This document shows positions 52,146 to 61,915 of a stretch of DNA of 64,000 bases, one piece after another. The notes under the pieces were generated by a model. That model was not told where the DNA came from and did not search any database. It worked only from the letters and a program-made list of their open reading frames with translations. The translations under genes and the position numbers were made by a program. Positions within the stretch are counted from its first letter, which is position 1. Every line of letters begins with the position of its first letter. This DNA comes from Dermacoccus abyssi (GTDB lineage Bacteria > Actinomycetota > Actinomycetes > Actinomycetales > Dermatophilaceae). The stretch is from contig NZ_QWLM01000003.1 of assembly GCF_003515945.1 (NCBI RefSeq), positions 230,073-294,072 of the forward strand, read 5' to 3'.

Positions 52146-53690
52146 TCAGAGCGTGGCGCGCAGAGCCTTGAGGCGCTCCATCGTCGAGTGCTTGCCCAGG
52201 ATCTCCATGGACTCGAACAGCGGCGGCGAGATGCGCTGACCGGAGACCGCCGTGCGCAGCGGACCGAACGCGAACTTCGGCTTGATACCGAGCCCCTCGA
52301 CGATCGCTTCACGCAGCGCCGCCTCGATGCGCTCGTGCGTCCACTCGACGTCGCTTCCGTCGGGCTTGCCGAGCGAGCCGGAGATCGGCTCGAGCGCCTC
52401 GATAGCGGCGTCGATGACCTGCGGAGCCGTCTCCTTGAGCTGCGAGCGGGCGTCGTCCGCGATGGGAAGCTCGTCGTCCTTGCAGAAGAACGGCGCCACG
52501 AGGGCCGTGGCCTCCGACAGCAGGTTGATGCGTGTCTGGATCTGCTCGGCGACGAGGTTGAGACGCCCGAGCTCCGGCAGCGACGGCTGCTCCGACAGCA
52601 CGCCGTCCTTGACGAGGAACGGCAGCAGACGCGTGGCGAACTCGCGCGTCGGCAACTCGCGGATGTAGTGGCCGTTGAGCCAGTTGAGCTTGTCGAGGTT
52701 GAAGATCGGCCCGACGGTGTTGACCTTGCTCCACTCGAAGTTCTTGCTGAACTCCTCGAACGTGAAGACCTCGCGCTCCGAACCGTCCGTCTCGATGACG
52801 GGTGGGTAGCCCAGCAGGGCGAGGAAGTTGAGCAGAGCTTCGGGGAGGTAGCCCTGCTCCTTGAACCACGTCAGGCGTGCCCAGGGGCTCTTGCGCTTGG
52901 AGATTTTCGCCTTCTTCTCGTCGCGCAGCAGCGGCATGTGCGCGAACTTCGGCGGCTCCAGGCCGAGGCCCTGGTAGAGCAGGATGTGCTTCGGCGTGGA
53001 ACTGATCCACTCCTCGCCGCGCACGACGTGGGTGATGGCCATCTCGTGGTCGTCGACGACGACGGCGAGGTGGTAGGTCGGGAAGCCGTCTGCCTTGAGG
53101 ATGACCTGGTCGTCCGGGCGGGGAGCCTTGACCTCACCACGGATGAGGTCGGTGAAGGTGAGCGGGGCGTCGTCCGGCACGAACATGCGCACGACGGGGT
53201 TGTCGCTGAATCCCGGCTCCTTGGAACGCTCTTCGCGCGTCTTGCCGTAGCACATGCGGTCGTATCCGGTGGGCAGCTTCTGCTTCTGCTGGAACTCGCG
53301 CATCTCCGCCAGGCGCTCGCTCGTGCAGTAGCAGTAGTACGCCTTGCCCTCGTCGAGCAGCTTCTGGACGTACGGCTTGTACGTGTCGAGGCGCTCACTC
53401 TGACGGTAGGGCGCATACGGGCCGCCCTTGTCCGGGCCCTCGTCCCACGTCAGGCCGAGCCATTCGAGCGTGTCGAAGATCTGCTGCTCGGAGTCGGCCT
53501 GGAAACGGGCGCGGTCGGTGTCCTCGATGCGCAGGACGAACTTGCCGCCCTGCTGGCGCGCGAACGCCAGGTCGAACATCGCCATGTAGGCGGTGCCGAC
53601 GTGCGGATCGCCGGTCGGGGACGGGGCGACGCGGAGGCGGACCTCGTCGGGCGTCGCGGGCTCGATGGTTGCAGCAGTCTTGTCGCTCAT
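52146..53690 (-). CDS. gltX: Glutamyl-tRNA synthetase
   Basis: A 514-residue class I synthetase. HIGH-like motif PSPTGDPHVGTAYMA near residue 25 and KISKRKSPW as the KMSKS loop. Bacterial GluRS length and a C-terminal anticodon-binding region. It lies 171 bp upstream of tRNA-Gln on the same strand, so enzyme and substrate genes may share transcripts. It is probably non-discriminating, which is inference from the phylum. Confidence 0.96.
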   Translation of the reverse strand: MSDKTAATIEPATPDEVRLRVAPSPTGDPHVGTAYMAMFDLAFARQQGGKFVLRIEDTDRARFQADSEQQIFDTLEWLGLTWDEGPDKGGPYAPYRQSERLDTYKPYVQKLLDEGKAYYCYCTSERLAEMREFQQKQKLPTGYDRMCYGKTREERSKEPGFSDNPVVRMFVPDDAPLTFTDLIRGEVKAPRPDDQVILKADGFPTYHLAVVVDDHEMAITHVVRGEEWISSTPKHILLYQGLGLEPPKFAHMPLLRDEKKAKISKRKSPWARLTWFKEQGYLPEALLNFLALLGYPPVIETDGSEREVFTFEEFSKNFEWSKVNTVGPIFNLDKLNWLNGHYIRELPTREFATRLLPFLVKDGVLSEQPSLPELGRLNLVAEQIQTRINLLSEATALVAPFFCKDDELPIADDARSQLKETAPQVIDAAIEALEPISGSLGKPDGSDVEWTHERIEAALREAIVEGLGIKPKFAFGPLRTAVSGQRISPPLFESMEILGKHSTMERLKALRATL

Positions 53691-53720
53691 GATGCTCCCA
53701 TCGTAGTGGTCGCCCCGGAG

Positions 53721-54479
53721 TCAGGCCTTGCGCATGACCGCCAGGGTCAGCGATTCCGACATCCACGTGAGGAAGTCGTAGTACGCGGCGAGGAGATCCT
53801 CGGGCGATTTCGGTGCGTCCTCACGCTCCACCTGGCGCGACAGCGCCTCGGCGTCCTCATCGGTACGCAGGCCGAGGCGTTCGGCGAGTACCAGCCGGAC
53901 GTCGGTCAGAGCCATCATCATGGCGCGAGCCGACGCTTCGTCGAGGACGACCTCACGGGAACCGTCGCTCAACCCGTCCTGCAGGTTGTCGTCGTTCCCC
54001 TCTCGTTCCCCAGCATCGTCCCGCTCATACCGGGCGGCCGGGTCGTTCGCGCGCTCGTAGACGTCGTCCGCGATCGCCGCGGCCTGTTCCTCGTCGACGA
54101 AGCCCTCCTCGAGGGCGCGCATGGCGATGTCGAGATTGCGCAGCTTCCCGTCGCGCAGCGTCGATTCGGTGAGGCGGCGAAACTCCGATGCCGCGGCGTC
54201 GTCGTTCTTGACGCCGTCAGGCAACAGTCGACGCAGGGCCGGGTCCTGCGGCGCCTCCCGCTCGGCCATCGAACGGCTGAGGGCTGCGAAGAGGTCGTCG
54301 TGGGTGTCGCCGTCACTCGGCGCGCCCTTCTCGTCCGTCTCCCCCGCGTCCTCGCTGCCATCCGACAGGAGCACACTCGTCTGGTACATGAGCTCGATGA
54401 CGAGCGATCGCTCCACGTCCTCGAGGAAACCGATGATGCGAGCGCCGTCGTCCGGGTCGCGGGTGAACGCCTGAGCCAT
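53721..54479 (-). CDS. DUF2017 family protein
   Basis: A 252-residue acidic protein. It shows a conserved N-terminal segment (IIGFLEDVERSLVIELMYQ) and C-terminal YYDFLTWMSESLTLAVM. The middle is rich in Asp, Glu and Gly. DUF2017 genes follow clpS in actinobacteria; here the ATG at 54479 overlaps the clpS stop (TGATG). The function is unknown, perhaps linked to Clp proteolysis. Confidence 0.88.
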   Translation of the reverse strand: MAQAFTRDPDDGARIIGFLEDVERSLVIELMYQTSVLLSDGSEDAGETDEKGAPSDGDTHDDLFAALSRSMAEREAPQDPALRRLLPDGVKNDDAAASEFRRLTESTLRDGKLRNLDIAMRALEEGFVDEEQAAAIADDVYERANDPAARYERDDAGEREGNDDNLQDGLSDGSREVVLDEASARAMMMALTDVRLVLAERLGLRTDEDAEALSRQVEREDAPKSPEDLLAAYYDFLTWMSESLTLAVMRKA

Positions 54480-54790
54480 CAGCCCTCCTGCTGGTAGGTC
54501 GCCCACAGGCTGTAGCCGTGCATGGCGATCGTGTCGGCCTCCATCCGCTCGCGCGAGCCCTTGCTCACGACGGCGCGGCCCTCGGTGTGAACCTGCATCA
54601 TGAGCCGCTCGGCCTCGGCCTCGGAGTAGCCGAAGTAATCCTGGAAGACGAAGCTGACGTAACTCATGAGGTTGACGGGGTCGTTCCACACGAGCGTGAC
54701 CCACGCGCGTTCACCGCTCTCGTGCGGTTCGCTGCGGGTCAACTGCTCGGTCAGCTCGTCGAAATCGATGTCAGGGGGCGCGATCGACAC
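54479..54790 (-). CDS. clpS: ATP-dependent Clp protease adaptor ClpS
   Basis: A 103-residue adaptor that passes N-degron substrates to ClpAP/ClpCP. The core motifs [16 protein letters not shown] and the conserved [17 protein letters not shown] are present. I prefer the GTG at 54790 because a TAGAGT -10 lies seven bases upstream; GTGs at 54799 and 54814 are alternatives. It is divergent from pncB, with only about 24 bp between starts, so promoters must overlap. Confidence 0.9.
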   Translation of the reverse strand: MSIAPPDIDFDELTEQLTRSEPHESGERAWVTLVWNDPVNLMSYVSFVFQDYFGYSEAEAERLMMQVHTEGRAVVSKGSRERMEADTIAMHGYSLWATYQQEG

Positions 54791-54814
54791 GCCCTCCACT
54801 CTAGAGTTCTTCAC

Positions 54815-56128
54815 GTGACTTCCAACATCTCGCCCTCGACGGCCCTGTTGACCGACCACTACGAGCTCACGATGCTCCAGGCGGCGCTGCGTTCCGGCGC
54901 GGCCGAGCGCCGCAGCGTCTTCGAGGTCTTCGCTCGCAGGCTGCCCGACGGCCGCCGGTACGGCGTCGTGGCCGGAACAGGGCGCTTCCTCGAGGCCCTC
55001 AAGAACTTCCGCTTCACCGACGCGGAGATCGACGACCTGCGCGAGCGGGACGTCGTCGACGAAAGCACGCTCGAATGGCTCGCCGACTACCGCTTCTCCG
55101 GTGACATCTACGGCTACCCCGAAGGCGAGTGCTACTTCCCCGGGTCGCCCCTTCTCGTCGTGGAGTCGACGTTCGCCGAGGGCGTCCTGCTCGAGACCCT
55201 CGCCCTGTCGATCCTCAACCATGACTCAGCCGTTGCCGCAGCGGCCTCCCGCATGACGTCGGCCGCAGCGGGCCGCCCCTGCATCGAGATGGGCTCGCGG
55301 CGCACCCACGAGGAGGCCGCCGTGGCCGCCGCGCGTGCGGCCTACGTCGCGGGCTTCGCCACCTCGTCCAACCTCGAGGCCGGGCGGCGCTTCGACGTAC
55401 CGACCGCCGGCACGTCGGCTCACGCCTTCACGTTGCTGCACGACGACGAGCGTGAGGCCTTCACCACGCAGGTCGAATCGCTCGGCAAGAACACGACGCT
55501 GCTCGTCGACACCTACGACGTGACGAACGCCGTGAACATCGCGGTCGAGGTTGCCGGTCCCGAACTCGGAGGCGTCCGACTCGACTCCGGCGATCTGCTC
55601 GTCCAGGCGCGCGAGGTGCGGGCCCAGCTCGACTCACTCGGCGCGAAGAACACGAAGATCGTCGTGACGAGCGACCTCGACGAGTACGCGATCGCCGCCC
55701 TGGCAGCCGGCCCGGTCGACGCTTACGGCGTGGGCACCTCGCTGGTCACCGGCTCCGGCGCCCCGACGGCCGGCATGGTCTACAAACTGGTCCAGCACTC
55801 GGACGACAACGGCGAGATGATCGACGTCGCGAAGAAGAGCAAGGACAAGATCTCCGTCGGCGGGCGCAAGTGGGCACTTCGTCGCCGCAACACCGAAGGG
55901 GTGGCCGAGGCCGAGATCATCGGCATCGGCACGAAGCCTCAGGACGACGGCGGCGACCGCGAGATGCTCGTGCAGCTCGTCCAGGGCGGCGAGGTCATCG
56001 TTGCCACCGACGCGAAGACGGCCCGCGAGACCCACGAGCGCTCCCGCGCGGAACTGCCCGCCACGGCGCACCAGATGTCGCGTGGCGAAGCCGTCATCCC
56101 GACGCGTTACGAGAGGCGAGGCGTATGA
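54815..56128 (+). CDS. pncB: Nicotinate phosphoribosyltransferase
   Basis: A 437-residue NAD salvage enzyme joining nicotinate and PRPP. N-terminal [15 protein letters not shown], the modifiable histidine region ([12 protein letters not shown]) and PRPP-site motif VRLDSGDL with the [13 protein letters not shown] loop. GTG start at 54815. Its stop overlaps the pncA start by four bases (ATGA); the two genes form a nicotinamide-to-NAD salvage pair. Confidence 0.95.
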   Translation: MTSNISPSTALLTDHYELTMLQAALRSGAAERRSVFEVFARRLPDGRRYGVVAGTGRFLEALKNFRFTDAEIDDLRERDVVDESTLEWLADYRFSGDIYGYPEGECYFPGSPLLVVESTFAEGVLLETLALSILNHDSAVAAAASRMTSAAAGRPCIEMGSRRTHEEAAVAAARAAYVAGFATSSNLEAGRRFDVPTAGTSAHAFTLLHDDEREAFTTQVESLGKNTTLLVDTYDVTNAVNIAVEVAGPELGGVRLDSGDLLVQAREVRAQLDSLGAKNTKIVVTSDLDEYAIAALAAGPVDAYGVGTSLVTGSGAPTAGMVYKLVQHSDDNGEMIDVAKKSKDKISVGGRKWALRRRNTEGVAEAEIIGIGTKPQDDGGDREMLVQLVQGGEVIVATDAKTARETHERSRAELPATAHQMSRGEAVIPTRYERRGV

Positions 56129-56721
56129 GCGACACCGGCCGCGCCCTCGTCGTCGTCGACGTGCAGAACGACTTCTGCGAAGGCGGCTCTCTGGCCGTGG
56201 CCGGCGGCGCCGGTGTGGCGGAGGCGATCGCGGATTACGTGGCGCTCTCGTCCTACGACACGCTCGTCGCCACGCAGGACTGGCACGTCGACCCGGGCTC
56301 TCACTGGAGCGAGACACCCGACTACCGCGACACCTGGCCCGTGCACTGCGAGGTCGGCACGCCCGGCGCCGAACTGCACCCCGCGCTCGAACCGGTCGAG
56401 GATCGCTTCGACGCTCGCTTCCGCAAGGGCCAGTTCGAGGCTGCCTACTCCGGTTTCGAGGGCCACGACGACCTCGACGGCAAGGGCCAGGGCCTGGCTA
56501 CGTGGTTGCGGGGCGCAGGCGTGGGTGAGGTCGACATCGTCGGCATCGCCACGGATCACTGCGTGCGCGCAACCGCGCTCGACGCCGCGCGCGAAGGTTT
56601 TCTCACCCGCGTCCTGCTCGGTATGACGGCGGGCGTCGCGCAGGAGACCACCCACGCCGCGCTCGAGGAGTTGCGCACGGCCGGCGTCGAACTGGTCGGC
56701 ACACCCGTGGTCAACGGCTGA
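56125..56721 (+). CDS. pncA: Nicotinamidase / pyrazinamidase
   Basis: A 198-residue cysteine hydrolase converting nicotinamide to nicotinate. Catalytic triad: Asp in VVDVQNDFCEGG, Lys in FRKGQFEAAYS, Cys in GIATDHCVRATA. Metal ligands are in QDWHVDPGSHW. It is translationally coupled to pncB and followed by a strong terminator. Enzymes of this family also activate pyrazinamide. Confidence 0.96.
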   Translation: MSDTGRALVVVDVQNDFCEGGSLAVAGGAGVAEAIADYVALSSYDTLVATQDWHVDPGSHWSETPDYRDTWPVHCEVGTPGAELHPALEPVEDRFDARFRKGQFEAAYSGFEGHDDLDGKGQGLATWLRGAGVGEVDIVGIATDHCVRATALDAAREGFLTRVLLGMTAGVAQETTHAALEELRTAGVELVGTPVVNG

Positions 56722-56737
56722 CCGTCGGAATATTGAC

Positions 56738-56770
56738 GAAGGGCGGCTTCCCGGTGGGGAGCCGCCCTTC
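56738..56770 (+). terminator. pncBA terminator
   Basis: GAAGGGCGGCT (56738-56748) pairs with AGCCGCCCTTC (56760-56770), an 11-bp perfect stem, followed by TTC. It lies 16 bases after the pncA stop, and it may also serve the convergent RDD gene. Confidence 0.8.
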
Positions 56771-56791
56771 TTCAATGAGGTGTGTACGTCG

Positions 56792-57616
56792 TCAGCGAGT
56801 GCGACGAACCTCGCTCTTGACCGCGAGGTCGTGAAGCCCCTGACGCTTGGCGTTGCTCAGGGCCCAGAGGATGATGAGCGCCTGGAGGAATCCAGCGACG
56901 CCGGAGAAGATCGCAACGAGAGCGAGCGCGTCCGGGCCCCACTTCATGAGCGCGCGCAAAGCCGCCCGTCCGAGCGGCAGACGCTCCTTGGCCCCCTGGG
57001 CCGTCCCCGCGGGGACCACGGTGATGCCGAGCGCGCGCTTTCCGACGGTGGCGCCACCGGCGAAGTGCGTCATGAGCACCTCGTACACGAACAGTGCCGC
57101 GACGAGCGCACCCGCGAGCGCGAGCGGCGGCGTCATGAGGTCGGCCGGGATGGTCGGCATCTGCTCGCCCGCGGACGCCGCGGACATGAACCTGTCGACG
57201 TACTCCTGCATCTGCGTCATCCAGTCGCCGAGAAACGGCAGGACGACGAGCGACACCGGCAGCGAGACGATCAGCCTGTCGAGGAAGGTCGCGAGGATGC
57301 GGCGGATGAGCCCCGAGGGCTGTCCGACGGTGTTACCGAACGGCGCCGTGCCCGGCTGGGAGCCCTGGAACTGCGGGCCGTGGAACTGGTCGCGGCGCCC
57401 CGACTGCTCGGGGCCCCAGTGCGCGGGGTAGGTGCGCGGTTCACCGTCACGGCGTGGCGGCTCCTCGACGTGCTGAACGGGCCGGGCCTCACCGACGTGG
57501 TCGAGACCGGGGCGCAGCTTCGGCATGGTGCGGTCGCTCCACAGAATGCCGTCCCAGTAGCGAAGCTGGGTGTCGTCGTCGGGGTCGTCGTACCAACCGG
57601 AGGGGCGCTCGTTCAT
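56792..57616 (-). CDS. DUF2510 + RDD domain membrane protein
   Basis: A 274-residue protein. N-terminal DUF2510 motif (GWYDDPDDDTQLRYWDGILW, residues 7-26), a Pro/Arg/Gln-rich linker to about 100, then an RDD domain with about three membrane helices (RRILATFLDRLIVSL start, GATVGKRALGITVV loop). RDD proteins are often linked to ion or antibiotic stress, but there is no specific clue here. It lies 44 bp downstream of the SF2 helicase gene on the same strand. Confidence 0.88.
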   Translation of the reverse strand: MNERPSGWYDDPDDDTQLRYWDGILWSDRTMPKLRPGLDHVGEARPVQHVEEPPRRDGEPRTYPAHWGPEQSGRRDQFHGPQFQGSQPGTAPFGNTVGQPSGLIRRILATFLDRLIVSLPVSLVVLPFLGDWMTQMQEYVDRFMSAASAGEQMPTIPADLMTPPLALAGALVAALFVYEVLMTHFAGGATVGKRALGITVVPAGTAQGAKERLPLGRAALRALMKWGPDALALVAIFSGVAGFLQALIILWALSNAKRQGLHDLAVKSEVRRTR

Positions 57617-57660
57617 GCCCCTAGCCTAGGTGTCGCAGGAGCCTGCGCCGGACGCACCGT

Positions 57661-59430
57661 CTAGCGACGTCCGACGAACCACCGTCGGATGAGCTCGATC
57701 CGAGCGCTCACCTGCTCCGACGAGGCGCGGTCGAGCGTCGGCCCGCCGCACTGCTGACGCAGGTCGTTGTGGATGACGGCGTGGGGCTGACCGCTCTTGC
57801 GCGCGTACTGCGCGACGAGCCCGTTGAGCTCCTTGCGCTGGTTGGCGAGGGCTCGGTGGGCGGCCACCGGCTCGTCGTCGTCCCGGCGCTTGCGGCCGGA
57901 CTTCACGAGCTTGTCCTGACGCTGTCGCAGCAGTTTGGAGACCTGATCGGGCTCGAGAAGCCCCGGCAGACCGAGGTACTCCTGTTCGTCCTCGGTGCTG
58001 ACCTCGAAGCCCATGCCGAACTGCTCGGCGTCGAAGAGGACGTGATCGAACTCCGCTTCGGATTCGAGGGCTTCGAACGAGCCGTCGTCGAGCAGGTCGC
58101 CGGAGGCCTTCTCCTCGCGGTTGGTCGCGGCGAGCAGGCCCTCCTCCTCGGACCACATGGCGTCCTCGGGGCTCTCCCCCGGCCTGCTCGGCCGGTCGAG
58201 AGCGTGATCGCGCTGTTCCTCGAGACGTGCTGCGTGTTCGAGGATGATCGGCACGGTGGGCAGGAAGACCGACGCCGTCTCGCCCCGCTTACGAGCGCGC
58301 ACGAAGCGGCCGACGGCCTGGGCGAAGAACAGCGGCGTCGAGGTGGAGGTGGCGTAGACCCCTACGCACAGACGCGGAACGTCGACACCCTCGGAGACCA
58401 TGCGCACCGCGACCATCCACCGGTCGTCGCTCTTCGCGAAGTCCTCGATGCGGGAGCTGGCCCCGAGATCGTCGGACAGGACGACGGTGGGCTTGGAGCC
58501 CGTGATCGCCTCGAGGGTTCGCGCGTACGCCCGTGCCGCGGTCTGGTTGGAGGCGATGACCAGCCCACCGGCATCGGGCACGTGGCGGCGCACCTCTGAC
58601 AGGCGTTTGTCAGCAGCCTGGAGAACTGACGGGATCCAGGCGCCGTTGGGGTCAAGGGCCGTGCGCCATGCACCGGCGACGGCGTCCTTCGTCATGGGGG
58701 TGCCGAGGCGCGCGGCGATCTCGTCGCCCGCTCGCGTTCGCCACCGCATGTTGCCGCCGTAGGCGAGGAAGAGCACCGGCCGCACCACGCCGTCCGCGAG
58801 TGCCTCCGCGTAGCCGTAGGCGTAGTCGCTCGCACTGCGCCGAATACCTGCAGCGTCGTGTTCGTAGCGCACGAAGGGAATGGGGCTGGTGTCGCTGCGG
58901 AACGGTGTTCCGGTGAGGCAGACGCGTCGAGTGGCGCCGTCGAAGGCGACACGCAGAGCATCGCCCCAGCTCTTGTTGTCACCGCCGTGGTGTACCTCGT
59001 CGAGGATGACGAGCGTGCGCGTGCGCTGCGTGCGGATGCGGTGCACCTCGGGGTTGCTCGCCACGCCCTGGTAGGTGAGCGCGACACCGTGGTAGTCGGA
59101 TGCCTCGTCGACCTGGCGGTTGGTGAACTTCGGGTCGATCTGAATACCGACGCGGGCAGCGGCGTCCGCCCACTGCGTCTTGAGGTGCTCGGTAGGCGCG
59201 ACGATGGTGACGCTGTCGACGATGCCACGCCCGAGCAGCTCCGTGGCGAGGCGCAGAGCGAAGGTGGTCTTACCGGCGCCCGGCGTTGCGACTGCGAGGA
59301 AATCGCGCGGGTTGGTCTCGAGGTAGCGCTGGAGCGCGCCGGCCTGCCAGGCACGCAGTTTGCCGGCCGTACCCCAGGCTGCCCGCTCCGGAAAGGCGGG
59401 TGACAGATGCTCTGCAGCCGAAGTACTCAT
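57661..59430 (-). CDS. DEAD/DEAH-box SF2 helicase
   Basis: A 589-residue superfamily II helicase. Walker A ATPGAGKTTFALRLA (about 48-62), DEVHHGG as motif II, TGTPFRSD as motif III, and C-terminal VSEGVDVPRLCVG and AQAVGRFVRAR motifs. The C-terminal 150 residues are charged, with an EQFGMGFEVSTEDEQE segment. It resembles XPB/ResIII-like helicases conserved singly in actinobacterial genomes. No restriction or defence partner is next to it, so a housekeeping DNA-repair role is more likely than defence. Confidence 0.9.
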   Translation of the reverse strand: MSTSAAEHLSPAFPERAAWGTAGKLRAWQAGALQRYLETNPRDFLAVATPGAGKTTFALRLATELLGRGIVDSVTIVAPTEHLKTQWADAAARVGIQIDPKFTNRQVDEASDYHGVALTYQGVASNPEVHRIRTQRTRTLVILDEVHHGGDNKSWGDALRVAFDGATRRVCLTGTPFRSDTSPIPFVRYEHDAAGIRRSASDYAYGYAEALADGVVRPVLFLAYGGNMRWRTRAGDEIAARLGTPMTKDAVAGAWRTALDPNGAWIPSVLQAADKRLSEVRRHVPDAGGLVIASNQTAARAYARTLEAITGSKPTVVLSDDLGASSRIEDFAKSDDRWMVAVRMVSEGVDVPRLCVGVYATSTSTPLFFAQAVGRFVRARKRGETASVFLPTVPIILEHAARLEEQRDHALDRPSRPGESPEDAMWSEEEGLLAATNREEKASGDLLDDGSFEALESEAEFDHVLFDAEQFGMGFEVSTEDEQEYLGLPGLLEPDQVSKLLRQRQDKLVKSGRKRRDDDEPVAAHRALANQRKELNGLVAQYARKSGQPHAVIHNDLRQQCGGPTLDRASSEQVSARIELIRRWFVGRR

Positions 59431-59515
59431 AGGCGAGCAAGTCTACCGGCGACCACCGACAGCCCGGACGCCTCCGAGGGTGGCTCCGGCCACGCCGCCG
59501 AGCCCGAACGAGCCC

Positions 59516-60676
59516 TCAGCGAAAGGACCGCGCCAGCGGTGCCAGGAAGAGGACGAGCACCATGGGGATGGCGAATCCGTAGCGCAGCGAGTCGTTGCCG
59601 ACGGCACCGGTCATCACGGCGCCGAGGATGCCGCCGAGGTAGTTGAACTGGTTGAACCGGGCGATGATCGCGTCCACCTTGGCGCGCACGGCCTCGGGCT
59701 CGGACGAGGTCTGCTCACGCGCGATCTTGGCCGCTGCGGAGAAGGCGAGAGGTGCCACCGTCGCGAGACCCAGGCCGGCTACGGTGAAGCCGAGCACGGC
59801 GATGAGCGGGTGGGGCGCGCAGACCACCACGCCCAACCCGGCGGCCCCGACGAAGGCCGCGGAGCGCACGAGATTAGCGGCGCAGAAGTGTTCTGCGAGG
59901 CGGTCACCGCAGGCGCGTCCCACGAGAGACGCGACGAGGTACGGCAACGTCGCCACGGCCACGAGCGCCGCGCCCGAACCGAAGACGTGGTGGAGGTAGC
60001 TCGGGCCCCAGGTCGTGGCGGCGGTGTCGACCATGTAGAAGAGCACCATCGCGATCCCGACGGGCAGGATGCGGCGCCACGGCACCTTGGAGCCGTCGTC
60101 ACCGATCGGGGTCACGGGGCCGGCACCGCGCACGTACGGCGCAGCAACCAGAGCGAGCGGCACGAGAACTCCGACAACCGCGACGGCCTCGAAACTCCAG
60201 TTCTTCGTGAGGAGCGCGAGCACCGTGGCTGCCACGCCACCGCACGTCCACGCGGCGTGAAACGTGGGCATGATGGTGCGCCCGTAGGAGTGCTCGAGAC
60301 CGACACCCTGCATGTTGGTGCCCGCATCCGCCAGCCCGAGGGCGATGCCGTAGGCGCTCATCCCGACAGCCAGGAGCGCCACCGACGGCGCGGCCGCCAT
60401 CGCGGGGACGCTGAGCACGACGAGCGCGAAGCCCAGACGCAGCGCCAGGCCACTCCCCCGTCGCGGTGCAATGCGCTCACCGAGGAGGGAACCCACACCT
60501 GCGCAGAGGACGAGCGCCAACATGAGGAGGGAGAAGTCTCCCGGGCTCAGGTCGAAGCGCTCCTGAAGCCGCGGCAGCTTCGTCGTGAGCAGGATGAAGA
60601 CGAACCCCTGACCGGCGAAGGCAGCCGCGACCGCGGGGCGACGTCGACCGAGACCGGCTCGGGTGACGGAACTCAT
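59516..60676 (-). CDS. MFS transporter
   Basis: A 386-residue major facilitator with 12 hydrophobic segments, from the ATG at 60676 (MSSVTRAGLG). A short motif-A-like loop (GERIAPRRGSG) lies after helix 2. It resembles sugar/unknown-substrate MFS proteins of the YbjJ kind. No operon partner gives a substrate. Confidence 0.85.
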   Translation of the reverse strand: MSSVTRAGLGRRRPAVAAAFAGQGFVFILLTTKLPRLQERFDLSPGDFSLLMLALVLCAGVGSLLGERIAPRRGSGLALRLGFALVVLSVPAMAAAPSVALLAVGMSAYGIALGLADAGTNMQGVGLEHSYGRTIMPTFHAAWTCGGVAATVLALLTKNWSFEAVAVVGVLVPLALVAAPYVRGAGPVTPIGDDGSKVPWRRILPVGIAMVLFYMVDTAATTWGPSYLHHVFGSGAALVAVATLPYLVASLVGRACGDRLAEHFCAANLVRSAAFVGAAGLGVVVCAPHPLIAVLGFTVAGLGLATVAPLAFSAAAKIAREQTSSEPEAVRAKVDAIIARFNQFNYLGGILGAVMTGAVGNDSLRYGFAIPMVLVLFLAPLARSFR

Positions 60677-60783
60677 ACGCGGATGGTGCCACGCCGCCAC
60701 CGCACTCGCGCACAGTTGGTCGCATGTTCGAGACTCTGCCCACGCCTCGGACGGCGCTCACTCGTCAGGTCAGTGTCGACGAG

Positions 60784-60820
60784 AAAACACCAGCGGCCAC
60801 CGCGTGGGTGTCCGCTGGTG
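60784..60820 (-). terminator. Terminator after the DUF3039 gene
   Basis: On the minus strand CACCAGCGG pairs with CCGCTGGTG (60788-60796 with 60812-60820), extended by a CACC/GGTG inner pairing, and is followed by TTTTCTC. A rho-independent terminator 11 bases after the stop. Confidence 0.75.
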
Positions 60821-60830
60821 GAAGCGTTGT

Positions 60831-61166
60831 CTACTCGCCGCCGTCCTGCGGTGCTCGAAGGCCCTGGTAGATCTCCTTACAGGTCGGGCAGACCGGGAAC
60901 TTCTCGGGGTCGCGCCCCGGCACCCAGACCTTGCCGCACAAGGCGACAACCGGCTCACCGGAGAGCGCCGACTCCATGATCTTCTCCTTGCGCACGTAGT
61001 GCGCGAAGCGTTCGTGGTCGCCGGGCTCGGAGAGCTGGTGCTGCGTCTCTTCGCGTTCGAGCACGGCCGTCGACGTGCCCGGTCCGCCGAGTCCGCCCGG
61101 GTTTCCGGGGTCGCTCTGCGGCGCGTTCGGGTCGTCGATCGAGGAGTTCGTGACTGGGGCGCTCAT
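60831..61166 (-). CDS. DUF3039 zinc-ribbon-like protein
   Basis: A 111-residue protein with a Gly/Pro/Asp-rich N-terminus and a conserved C-terminal region (ERFAHYVRKEKIMESALSG, VVALCGKVWVPGRDPEKF, VCPTCKEIYQGL). The Cys in VALCGKVW and the CPTC pair look like a zinc site. DUF3039 is an actinobacterial family of unknown function. ATG 61166 is chosen; a longer frame to 61370 overlaps yqgE. Confidence 0.9.
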   Translation of the reverse strand: MSAPVTNSSIDDPNAPQSDPGNPGGLGGPGTSTAVLEREETQHQLSEPGDHERFAHYVRKEKIMESALSGEPVVALCGKVWVPGRDPEKFPVCPTCKEIYQGLRAPQDGGE

Positions 61167-61234
61167 GGCCGCCAGTCTAGACCTGGCACACAGGCACCAC
61201 GGCGAAGTGCGTCCCGGCTCCCGGGGGCTCCAAC

Positions 61235-61798
61235 TCAGTTGAGCGATGGATCGTCCGGGAACGTGGCCATGAGGTTGAGCGGGAACGGCTGGCGCCTCAC
61301 GATCCGCTGCCACAGCGTGTCCGGATCGTCGTCGAAGAGGTCGCCGATCTCGTAGTCCGCCGCGAACCACCAGTCATCGGCGAGTTCGGCGTCGAGCTGG
61401 CCCGCCTCCCAGCCGGCCGAACCGGCGAAGACGCGCATGCCAGCTAGCTGAGCTGCCAAGAGGGCCGGTGGAGCGTCGAGGTCGACGAGCGAGAGCGAAC
61501 CGAACAGACGGGTCGTGCCGAGCACCTCGTCGCGGCCCGGGACATTGGCCAGGGCGATGGCCCGGTCGAGACCGACAGGACCGCCTTGGAAGAGACGGTC
61601 CGGTGCAGACACGACGTCCTGCCATCCGGGAAGCACCGAATCAACGCCGGCTTCCAACGGGAAGTCGAGGACGAGTCCCTGCGCGCCCTCATCGTCGTGG
61701 TGAAGGACGAAGACGACGCTGCGCGTGAACAGGTCGCCCTCGTCACCATCGTGCGGACGCGGCACGGCGACGAGCAGACGCCCCGTCAATGAACTCAC
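61235..61798 (-). CDS. YqgE/AlgH family protein (UPF0301)
   Basis: A 187-residue protein, VSSLTGRLLVAVPRPHD start at a GTG. UPF0301 motifs are seen: LFTRSVVFVLHHDDEGAQGLVLD, QGGPVGLDRAIAL and FAGSAGWEAGQLDAEL. The family is conserved but its biochemical role is not established. It precedes the DUF3039 gene by about 70 bp on the same strand. Confidence 0.92.
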   Translation of the reverse strand: MSSLTGRLLVAVPRPHDGDEGDLFTRSVVFVLHHDDEGAQGLVLDFPLEAGVDSVLPGWQDVVSAPDRLFQGGPVGLDRAIALANVPGRDEVLGTTRLFGSLSLVDLDAPPALLAAQLAGMRVFAGSAGWEAGQLDAELADDWWFAADYEIGDLFDDDPDTLWQRIVRRQPFPLNLMATFPDDPSLN

Positions 61799-61858
61799 GC
61801 GGCCATTGTGGGCCACGCACGTGGGCGGGGGCGAGCCGCCCCGCATCTCGTAGAACGG

Positions 61859-61895
61859 GCTCGACCCCGCCCGCACGAAGCGGACGGGGTCGAGC
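61859..61895 (-). terminator. Hairpin after the DEAD-box helicase gene
   Basis: GCTCGACCCCGCCCGC (61859-61874) pairs with GCGGACGGGGTCGAGC (61880-61895), 16 bp with one mismatch and a 5-base loop, 20 bases after the helicase stop. No U-tract. Confidence 0.65.
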
Positions 61896-61915
61896 AACAG
61901 CACTGACGACTGCGA

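Noticed and set aside
57661..59430. Possible phage-defence helicase
   Set aside because: No nuclease, methylase or other defence partner flanks it, and the neighbours are ordinary genes; single-copy actinobacterial housekeeping use is more likely.
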